Notes under the pieces: model-generated
Databases searched by the model: none
The model's input: only the letters and a program-made list of their open reading frames with translations
What the model was told of the DNA's origin: nothing
Part shown: positions 1-5,630 of the stretch, one piece after another
How the letters are laid out: each line of letters starts with the position of its first letter
Numbering within the stretch: the first letter of the stretch is position 1
Assembly: GCA_947624475.1 (NCBI GenBank)
Contig: CANQKK010000028.1
Location: forward strand, 1 to 8,678
Direction of reading: 5' to 3'
DNA from: an uncultured Bacilli bacterium
GTDB taxonomy: Bacteria > Bacillota_I > Bacilli_A > RF39 > UBA660
Length of the DNA stretch: 8,678 bases
Program-made: the position numbers and the translations under genes

Positions 1-1
1 T

Positions 2-640
2 GATATTGGTGGTTATATTTTCAACTCTCTTTTAATAGCAATATCAGTTTCAATTATTGGAACGATAATTGCTTATATCACTGCTTACATTACTGCTAGG
101 ATAGGTGGAAAGTCAACAAAAATAGTTCACATCTTGACGATTGTATCGCTTGCTATTCCAGGAATAGTATTAGGTTTATCATACACAATTGCGTTTCAAA
201 ATACTTTTATTTACAATACTTTCGCCATTTTAATTCTCGTTAATATTATTCACTTTATAGCCTCACCTTATTTAATGGCTTACAATGCTCTCCAGAAAGT
301 AAATCCTAATTATGAAGCTGTAGCAAAGACTTGTAATATAAGTACATTTCGAATAATTAAAGATGTAATAGTACCATGTACAAAAAAAACAATCCGTGAA
401 ATGTTTGCCTATTTTTTTGTCAATTCTATGATAACAATATCAGCTATAACATTTTTGTTTAGTACCAAGACGATGCCATTATCATTACTAATAAATAATT
501 ATGAAGGAAATATGATGCTTGGAGAGGCAGCAATTATTTCACTTATAATACTATCATTTAATGTTATTGTTAAGGGAATAGTATATTTAATAAATAGAAA
601 AGAACATAGGAGAAGTGAGATGTATGAAAATAACATATAA
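2..640 (+). CDS. ABC transporter permease, C-terminal part (2-aminoethylphosphonate/iron-type), 5' truncated
   Basis: The reading frame is open from the first bases of the window, so the gene begins upstream; a TTG at 134 is internal and not a start. The visible 212 residues are a polytopic membrane protein: hydrophobic segments near residues 5-30, 43-60, 68-88, 130-150 and 175-195. Between them is an EAA-type cytoplasmic loop (YEAVAKTCN...FRIIKDVIVP, about nt 314-391) that contacts the ABC ATPase in binding-protein-dependent importers (family BPD_transp_1). The usual loop Gly is replaced, since the sequence reads KTCNIS. The overall look is closest to the second half of fused 2-aminoethylphosphonate or Fe3+ permeases. 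Substrate is inferred from this resemblance and from the adjacent LicC-like gene, not proven; choline or iron are alternatives. The end overlaps the next gene by 17 bp, indicating one operon with coupled translation. Confidence 0.8.
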   Translation, partial: DIGGYIFNSLLIAISVSIIGTIIAYITAYITARIGGKSTKIVHILTIVSLAIPGIVLGLSYTIAFQNTFIYNTFAILILVNIIHFIASPYLMAYNALQKVNPNYEAVAKTCNISTFRIIKDVIVPCTKKTIREMFAYFFVNSMITISAITFLFSTKTMPLSLLINNYEGNMMLGEAAIISLIILSFNVIVKGIVYLINRKEHRRSEMYENNI

Positions 641-1520
641 TCAATTTGAAGTTTTAACTACAATTGAAAGAAACAAAGAAAAGTTATCGCAAAGAGAAAT
701 TGCCAAAGAAACAAATTTATCTGTTGGAACCATTAACAAAGTAATTTCTGATTTATTAAGTGAAAAGTTAATAGGCGAAGATAATTTAATTACAAATAAA
801 GGTTTAAAAGCCCTAGAACCATATCGTGTGAAAAGAGCCATCTTTTTAGCAGCGGGCTTTGGATCTAGATTAGTTCCTATTACCTTAAATACCCCAAAAC
901 CATTAATTTTAGTTAATGGAAAAAAAATTATCGAAACATTACTCGATGCTGTTGTTAAAGCAGGCATTGAAGAAATAATTATTGTAACTGGCTATTTAAG
1001 TGAACAATTTGAAATTCTATTAAAGAAATACCCTAATATAAAATTTATTTATAATAGTAAATACAATGAAGCCAATAACATATCTTCTGCTTATTTAGTT
1101 AGAGATAAATTTGCAAATTCATATGTTTTAGAGTCTGATTTATACCTATATAATCCTAATCTTATTAGAAAATATGAGTATCAGAGCAATTTTTTAGGAA
1201 AATATGTAACTAAGACTGATGACTGGTGTGTTGAAACAAAAAACGGTATTATTACTAAAGAAAAAATAGGTGGCTATGATTGTTATCAAATGTATGGTAT
1301 ATCATATTATGACAAAGAAGCATCTTTAATGATGGAAAAAGATATTGCCCATGTTTACGAAAATGTACCTGGTGGTAAAGAAAAGTATTGGGAACAAGTT
1401 GTTCTCGATGTTTACCAAAAACACTATAAAATAGCCCTAAGAGAGTGCTTTGAAGGAGATATAATAGAAATAGATACTTTTAATGAACTTAAGGAAATTG
1501 ATAAAACATACGATGTTTAA
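624..1520 (+). CDS. Winged-HTH / LicC-like CTP:phosphocholine (or aminoethylphosphonate) cytidylyltransferase
   Basis: This 298-residue protein has two parts. Residues 1-66 form a MarR-like winged helix (LSQREIAKETNLSVGTINKV as recognition region, then a short wing). Residues 69-298 are a nucleotidyltransferase with the signature LAAGFGSRL (75-83), Lys92 in TPKPL, and an acidic metal site in ESDLYLY. The second half resembles pneumococcal LicC as I recall it: NSKYNEANNISSAYLV, a DW motif, KYWEQVV and a terminal EIDTFNEL. LicC makes CDP-choline from phosphocholine and CTP; the related PntC domain activates aminoethylphosphonate. Either substrate fits here, and the neighbouring permease slightly favours the phosphonate. 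ATG 624 is chosen because AGGAG lies at 608-612; a GTG at 615 is only 2 nt from it. The helix domain may sense substrate or regulate the operon. No kinase domain is fused. Fold call is firm, substrate is inference. Confidence 0.82.
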   Translation: MKITYNQFEVLTTIERNKEKLSQREIAKETNLSVGTINKVISDLLSEKLIGEDNLITNKGLKALEPYRVKRAIFLAAGFGSRLVPITLNTPKPLILVNGKKIIETLLDAVVKAGIEEIIIVTGYLSEQFEILLKKYPNIKFIYNSKYNEANNISSAYLVRDKFANSYVLESDLYLYNPNLIRKYEYQSNFLGKYVTKTDDWCVETKNGIITKEKIGGYDCYQMYGISYYDKEASLMMEKDIAHVYENVPGGKEKYWEQVVLDVYQKHYKIALRECFEGDIIEIDTFNELKEIDKTYDV

Positions 1521-1560
1521 TACCTTAACAAAATTCTTTCATAGCGGATAACATTGATAT

Positions 1561-1577
1561 TTATAAATAATTTATAA
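1561..1577. repeat. Perfect 7-bp inverted repeat upstream of XRE gene
   Basis: TTATAAA and TTTATAA flank a 3-nt TAA centre. It overlaps the candidate -35 element (1571-1576) of the promoter proposed for the XRE gene. It is AT-only, so chance is a real alternative in this composition. Confidence 0.4.
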
Positions 1578-1599
1578 TTAGAGGACTGTGACCTATAAT
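1571..1599 (+). promoter_or_regulatory. Candidate sigma-A promoter for the XRE-acyltransferase operon
   Basis: A perfect -10 hexamer TATAAT (1594-1599) is preceded by TTTATA (1571-1576, 4 of 6 matches to TTGACA) with a 17-bp spacer. Transcription would start near 1606 and give a leader of about 100 nt before ATG 1708. Two inverted repeats sit directly on the two elements, which is the arrangement expected for a repressible promoter. AT richness makes chance matches common, so confidence is moderate. Confidence 0.4.
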
Positions 1600-1606
1600 A
1601 AATAGG
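1592..1606. promoter_or_regulatory. Palindrome CCTAT-AATAA-ATAGG, candidate operator
   Basis: Perfect 5-bp arms around a 5-nt spacer overlap the candidate -10 box. The arms contain GC pairs, unlike most of the surrounding DNA. Its centre is 30 bp (about three helical turns) from the centre of the 1561-1577 inverted repeat. A natural reading is an autoregulatory site for the XRE protein encoded at 1708-1971; this is inference. Confidence 0.4.
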
Positions 1607-1660
1607 AAGACCAATCCTTTTATTTTTCCTACATTTTATTTTTGTGGCTATCAGCCTATG

Positions 1661-1682
1661 TATAAAAAATCTCATTTTTATA
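1661..1682. repeat. Imperfect A/T inverted repeat in the XRE leader
   Basis: TATAAAAAAT, CTC centre, ATTTTTATA: nine paired positions with one extra A in the left arm. It lies 16 nt before the GGTGAT ribosome binding site of the XRE gene. A short GGCT-ATC-AGCC dyad (1646-1656) lies just upstream. Either could be a leader hairpin or chance. Confidence 0.3.
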
Positions 1683-1707
1683 AAATAATTATAGATTGGT
1701 GATAGAC

Positions 1708-1971
1708 ATGGAAAAAAATGATAAGATAATTATGTCAAAAAAATATATTAACGATGATGAATATTATTATAAAATTGTTCGAAAAAATATAAAAAAATAT
1801 CGAAAAGATAAAAATTTAACTCAACAAAATTTAGCAGATATGACGGAATTATCTCGTGAATATATTTGTGATATCGAAAATGATAGTCGAAATAAGCATT
1901 TGACAATAGCCGTTTTAGGAAGAATAGCGGAAGCTATGAATATGGATATAACTGCTTTTTTTGAAAGGTAA
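1708..1971 (+). CDS. XRE/Cro-CI family HTH transcriptional regulator
   Basis: This 87-residue protein is a single HTH_3-type DNA-binding domain with a short charged N-terminal extension (about 20 residues). The core is VRKNIKKYRKDKNLTQQNLA, followed by the recognition helix SREYICDIENDSR, then IAVLGRIAEAMNMDITAFF, the usual fifth-helix ending of Cro/CI-type proteins. No ligand-binding or protease domain is present, so it probably acts as a simple dimeric repressor. ATG 1708 is chosen because GGTGAT (1698-1703) pairs with the 16S rRNA tail just upstream; the GTG and TTG codons at 1699 and 1696 lie inside that site. It is the first gene of a two-gene unit with the acyltransferase and likely controls it and perhaps the adjacent polysaccharide genes. 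The upstream DNA carries palindromes suited to self-regulation. The family call is firm, the target is inferred. Confidence 0.85.
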   Translation: MEKNDKIIMSKKYINDDEYYYKIVRKNIKKYRKDKNLTQQNLADMTELSREYICDIENDSRNKHLTIAVLGRIAEAMNMDITAFFER

Positions 1972-1984
1972 TCAAAACAACAGT

Positions 1985-3013
1985 ATGAAAAAAAGAAATG
2001 TAAATATCGACTTAATTAAATGTATTGCCGTTTTTTCAGTTGTCTCTGTTCACTTTTTCCTTAATACTAATTTTTATGATATTACTATAAAAAATAGTTT
2101 TGAGCATTATATTTTAATATTTTTTCGAACATTATTTATGATATGTGTACCACTTTTTATGATAGTAACTGGATATTTAATGAAAAATAAAGAATTAAAT
2201 AAAAAATACTATTTTGGAATATTAAGAGTATTAATATTTTATTTTATAAGCGATATCATATATTTTGTTTATCATCATTTTTATTTAAAAGAGGTTTTTA
2301 ACATAAAATTCATGGTAAAAAGTATTTTAAATTACACCATAGGTTATAGCTGGTATATTGAAATGTATATAGGTTTATTTTTACTTATTCCTTTTTTTAA
2401 TCTAATTTATAATAATCTAAAAACAAAAAAGCAAAAGCAAATTCTAATTCTTTCGATGCTCTTACTAACTTCTTTTCCAGGATTGTTTAACTTTAAATAT
2501 ATATTACTACCAGATTTTTGGATTCCAATTTACCCTTTGACATATTATTTTATTGGTTGTTATTTAAATGAATTTCCTGTAAAAATGAAAAAGACAATTA
2601 ATTTATTAACATTATTTTTCGTTTTACTAATATCTTCATTAATCAATTTTTATCTATCCAAAGGAAATGTCTTTGTTTGGGGAGTCCATAATGATTGGCC
2701 TAGTATATTTAATGTTGCTACTTCAGTATTAGTTATTATTTTTATTACCAATTTCAATTTCGACAAAGTGAATAAAAAATTAAAAAAAATAATTACCAAA
2801 ATATCTGAATTATCTCTTGGTATGTATCTTACATCAAATATTGTCGATGATTATTTCTATAATCATTATTACCATGATGTCAATTGTAGTTTTATTAACT
2901 ATTTAAAAATAGTTCCTGTCGTAATAATTATAAGTATCTTTTTATCGTCAATAATTAATATTATTTATAAATTATTTAATAATTATATTGCTAAGATTAG
3001 AGAAAAAGTATAA
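1985..3013 (+). CDS. Acyltransferase family 3 membrane O-acyltransferase
   Basis: This 342-residue protein is polytopic, with about ten hydrophobic spans, and matches the acyltransferase-3 family (OatA/WcjG-like), which moves acetyl or other acyl groups onto extracytoplasmic glycans. Visible family features are NIDLIKCIAVFSVVSVHFF near the start, with Asp9 and the conserved His23, then FFRTLFMICVPLF and TGYL (residues 46-65, Arg48), SWYIEMYIGLFLLIPFF in the middle, and a late ELSLGMYL segment. The usual Arg after the first Asp is Lys12. There is no C-terminal SGNH domain, so it probably acts alone on the polysaccharide or a lipid-linked unit. ATG 1985 is chosen as it begins right before the first span; its nearest purine run (AAAGG, 1964-1968) is 16 nt away, so translation probably depends on ribosomes finishing the XRE gene 13 nt upstream. 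Which glycan it modifies is unknown, but the downstream flippase locus is the obvious candidate. Confidence 0.83.
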   Translation: MKKRNVNIDLIKCIAVFSVVSVHFFLNTNFYDITIKNSFEHYILIFFRTLFMICVPLFMIVTGYLMKNKELNKKYYFGILRVLIFYFISDIIYFVYHHFYLKEVFNIKFMVKSILNYTIGYSWYIEMYIGLFLLIPFFNLIYNNLKTKKQKQILILSMLLLTSFPGLFNFKYILLPDFWIPIYPLTYYFIGCYLNEFPVKMKKTINLLTLFFVLLISSLINFYLSKGNVFVWGVHNDWPSIFNVATSVLVIIFITNFNFDKVNKKLKKIITKISELSLGMYLTSNIVDDYFYNHYYHDVNCSFINYLKIVPVVIIISIFLSSIINIIYKLFNNYIAKIREKV

Positions 3014-3040
3014 ACACAATGTTAAATTTCTCTTTTTTTA
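2999..3040 (+). terminator. Probable intrinsic terminator after the acyltransferase gene
   Basis: AGAGAAA (2999-3005) pairs with TTTCTCT (3027-3033), and an inner AACA/TGTT pair (3013-3016 with 3020-3023) tightens the loop. A run of T follows to 3039. The 5' arm lies inside the last codons of the acyltransferase. The stem is AT-rich and weak by GC standards, but the run of T and the promoter just after it support the call. Confidence 0.5.
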
Positions 3041-3069
3041 TGTACAATACCCTAAAAAAATGGTATAAT
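3041..3069 (+). promoter_or_regulatory. Extended -10 promoter of the flippase operon
   Basis: TGTACA (3041-3046, 4 of 6 to TTGACA), 17-bp spacer, TATAAT (3064-3069) with an extended TG-N element at 3061-3063. Transcription would begin near 3076, leaving a very short leader before the AAGGAG ribosome binding site (3079-3084) and ATG 3093. An inverted repeat, ATACC (3048-3052) and GGTAT (3062-3066), lies between and on the promoter elements and could be an operator. Confidence 0.6.
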
Positions 3070-3092
3070 TTTGAATATAAGGAGTTTTTAAT

Positions 3093-4559
3093 ATGCAACA
3101 AAAATCACTTTTTAAAAATACCATTTATAAAGCAATTTTAAGCCTATTTAATATTGTTGTACCAATCATTGTCGGGCCTTATATAACTAGACTTTTAGAT
3201 GTACAATTATATGGAACGTATAATAAAGTTTTCTCTGAATTTCAATTCTTTTTAACTTTTGCATCTTTTGGTATATATAATTTTGGTGTGAGAGAAATAA
3301 GTAAAATTCGCGATGACAAAAAGAAAGTTGAAAAACTATTTAGCAATCTATTTTTACTTTCAATAATTACCAATCTTATTGTTATGATTATTTATATTGC
3401 ATATAGTTTATTTACTTCGAGTGGATTAACGACCGCTTTATATATGATTATGATAATCCAAATTGTCGGAAATATCTTTTATATAGAATTTGTCAATGAA
3501 GCTTTAGAAAATTATAAGTTTATTACTATTAAAACTATTATTGTAAGAATTATCTATTTCGCTTCTATTTTCGTTTTTGTAAGAAAACCAGAAGATATCA
3601 TCATATATGCTGTTGTTATATGCTTTACTGTCTTCTTAAATAACATTATAAGTTTTATATATGCTAAAAGAAAACTTAAATTTGATTTCAGCAATATTGA
3701 AATAAAAAAATATATCAAGTCAATGTTGTTTATCTTGATTATAACTAATGCTGATTTATTATATACACAGCTCGATCGAGTAATGTTAGGAAAAATTATA
3801 AACGATGTATCTGTTACATATTACTATATACCATATTATATAGTGACAACTGTCGCCGCTATTCCATATGCTATCATTAATGTATCAGTTCCGCGCCTTT
3901 CATATTTGATTAAAAATCAAAGCAAAGAGGAATATTTACGCGTATTAAAAAAATCATTATCATCACTTTTATTTGTTATCGTTCCAATGTGTATTGGAAT
4001 GTTTGTCTTATCAAACGAAATAATTAATATCTATGCTGGCGAAAAATATCTTGGAACTAGTATGAGCGTAGTCTTAATGATAGCCTGCTTAGCAAGAATT
4101 ATTATCAGTACCGAAGCTGTATTTACTAATTTAGTAATGTATCCACATAATAAAGAAAAACAAATAGCTATTATATGTGTTTCATTTGGTATCGTCAATT
4201 TCATTTTAAATATTCTATTAGTGTTATTTAAAGTATTTACCCCTGTAAGTGCTCTAATTACCACTGCCATAGCCGAACTAGGTTTCTTAATAGTGGAGTC
4301 TATTTATGCCAAAAAGAAATTACAATTAAATATCAATGTTTTTGAAGGACGAAACAAATCATATTTCATTTTGAGTATATTATTTATTCCAATAGCTTAT
4401 TTAATTAAACTTTTAAATTTACCATTTATCTTAAATATTTTAGTAATTGTATTAACTTGCGTCCTTTTCTATGCTGGTATCCTGTATATCAAAAAAGATG
4501 AAAGCCTCATCTTTGTCATTAACAAATTTTTAAATAAAATAAAGTTAGGAGTTAAATAA
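3093..4559 (+). CDS. Wzx-type oligosaccharide flippase
   Basis: This 488-residue protein is hydrophobic throughout, with roughly 12-14 membrane spans, and belongs to the polysaccharide-biosynthesis branch of the MOP superfamily (Wzx/RfbX). The start, KNTIYKAILSLFNIVVPIIV followed by GPYITRLLDVQLYGTYNKVF, is the typical first span and amphipathic segment of these proteins. FGVREISKIRDDKKK is the usual first cytoplasmic loop, and LDRVMLGKIINDVSVTYYYI with NVSVPRLSYL mark the middle of the fold. It would move undecaprenyl-linked repeat units across the membrane. It is the first gene after a clear promoter, with AAGGAG eight nt before the ATG, so it leads the operon that continues with the sulfotransferase 2 nt downstream. 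A Wzy polymerase is not seen in this window and would be expected nearby if the locus is Wzx/Wzy type. Teichoic-acid-like export is a less likely alternative. Confidence 0.9.
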   Translation: MQQKSLFKNTIYKAILSLFNIVVPIIVGPYITRLLDVQLYGTYNKVFSEFQFFLTFASFGIYNFGVREISKIRDDKKKVEKLFSNLFLLSIITNLIVMIIYIAYSLFTSSGLTTALYMIMIIQIVGNIFYIEFVNEALENYKFITIKTIIVRIIYFASIFVFVRKPEDIIIYAVVICFTVFLNNIISFIYAKRKLKFDFSNIEIKKYIKSMLFILIITNADLLYTQLDRVMLGKIINDVSVTYYYIPYYIVTTVAAIPYAIINVSVPRLSYLIKNQSKEEYLRVLKKSLSSLLFVIVPMCIGMFVLSNEIINIYAGEKYLGTSMSVVLMIACLARIIISTEAVFTNLVMYPHNKEKQIAIICVSFGIVNFILNILLVLFKVFTPVSALITTAIAELGFLIVESIYAKKKLQLNINVFEGRNKSYFILSILFIPIAYLIKLLNLPFILNILVIVLTCVLFYAGILYIKKDESLIFVINKFLNKIKLGVK

Positions 4560-4561
4560 AA

Positions 4562-5617
4562 ATGAAAAGAATTATTGTCTCAACCGGATATATGGGAAGT
4601 GGGTCTTCCGCTATTACAGATTTAGTATCTGAATTTAAAGAATGTCAAAATGAACATAAAAGTTACGAATATGTTTTACTTCATTGCCCAAACGGTTTAT
4701 TTGACTTAGAGGATAAATTACTTATTGGAAATAATGCACTACGAAGTGATGAGGCACTTCGCTCGTTCGAACACCAAATGAATAAACTATATGATAAAAA
4801 GTTTTGGTGGGTAGGAAATTATAAAGAAATTATTAGTCCAAGATTTAAACAGATAAGTGATGCTTTTGTCAAAAATCTTCAGGAATTCAACTATAATTCA
4901 TATTGGTATACTCATGAAGAAGTAAATAGTAAAATGTTTATTAAATTACTTTTAAGGAAACCTTTTAAAATATTGACGATGGGTAAAGTTCGCTTTAATA
5001 AAGTTTTAAAGTATCATGATGGTATGCGTATATCTTTTATAAAAAGTAAAGATTTTTATAAATACGCCCATGACTTTATTTATGACGTAATAGATGAAAT
5101 TTCTCATGGAAAAGAGAATATCATTTTAGATCAGCTTTTATTACCATTTAACTTATTTAGAATAGATAATTATTTTGATGACAAATTAAAAGTTATTGTT
5201 GTTGAACGTGATCCTCGCGATGTCTTTGTGATCAATAAATACATTTGGCAAGAAAAACAGATAGGGGTTCCTTTTCCACGTGATGTACATGAATTTTGTA
5301 AATTTTATAAAGAAATGCGTGAGAGTGAAAAACCTTGTCATTCGAGCAAGATACTCAGAATTCATTTTGAAGATTTAATTTACAATTATGATGATGAATT
5401 ACAAAAGATAATGAAATTTTTAGGTTTTACTTCGAAAGATCATATAAACAAAAAGAAAAGATTTAATCCTGATATTTCTATTAAAAATACCCAAACATTT
5501 AGAAAAGAACAATATAAAAACGAAATCGATATTATTGAAAAAGAATTAAAAAAATATTTATATAATTTTCCATATATTATCGAAAATGATGTTAAAAATA
5601 CCGTAGAATTTGAATAG
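4562..5617 (+). CDS. PAPS-dependent-type sulfotransferase
   Basis: This 351-residue soluble protein has the two nucleotide-binding signatures of cytosolic and carbohydrate sulfotransferases. The first is an N-terminal P-loop-like 5'-phosphosulfate motif, STGYMGSGSSAITDLV (residues 7-22). The second is a 3'-phosphate-binding strand-helix, VIVVERDPRDVFVINKY, near residue 220. A later HFEDLIYN matches the R..YEDL region of the family. It would transfer sulfate from PAPS to a sugar hydroxyl, probably on a lipid-linked glycan before flipping, since it has no signal peptide or membrane span. The gene starts 2 nt after the flippase stop, with GGAG (4548-4551) inside the end of that gene, so translation is coupled. 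It ends 13 nt before the sulfatase-like gene. No PAPS synthesis genes are visible here. The fold is well supported; sulfate as the true group and the acceptor sugar are inferred. A kinase with a similar P-loop is less likely given the PRD motif. Confidence 0.77.
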   Translation: MKRIIVSTGYMGSGSSAITDLVSEFKECQNEHKSYEYVLLHCPNGLFDLEDKLLIGNNALRSDEALRSFEHQMNKLYDKKFWWVGNYKEIISPRFKQISDAFVKNLQEFNYNSYWYTHEEVNSKMFIKLLLRKPFKILTMGKVRFNKVLKYHDGMRISFIKSKDFYKYAHDFIYDVIDEISHGKENIILDQLLLPFNLFRIDNYFDDKLKVIVVERDPRDVFVINKYIWQEKQIGVPFPRDVHEFCKFYKEMRESEKPCHSSKILRIHFEDLIYNYDDELQKIMKFLGFTSKDHINKKKRFNPDISIKNTQTFRKEQYKNEIDIIEKELKKYLYNFPYIIENDVKNTVEFE

Positions 5618-5630
5618 GATAGTGATAATT

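Noticed and set aside
641..967. Minus-strand open frame of about 108 codons
   Set aside because: It lies wholly inside the well-supported LicC-like gene and has no recognisable domain; the same holds for minus-strand frames at 4031-4270, 7347-7577, 7811-8068 and 8262-8474.
1543..1553. An 11-bp match to one half of the E. coli lac operator (AGCGGATAACA)
   Set aside because: It lacks the second half-site and no LacI-type gene or sugar-use gene is nearby; it is most likely coincidence.
1604..1628. AGGA...TCCT hairpin followed by T-rich DNA as a terminator for the LicC-like gene
   Set aside because: The stem has only four base pairs (or six with a 17-nt loop) and lies downstream of the proposed XRE promoter, so it is too weak to call.
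1961..1984. TTG 1961 as start of the acyltransferase
   Set aside because: It would add eight polar residues before the usual family start and has no ribosome binding site; ATG 1985 fits the first membrane span better.
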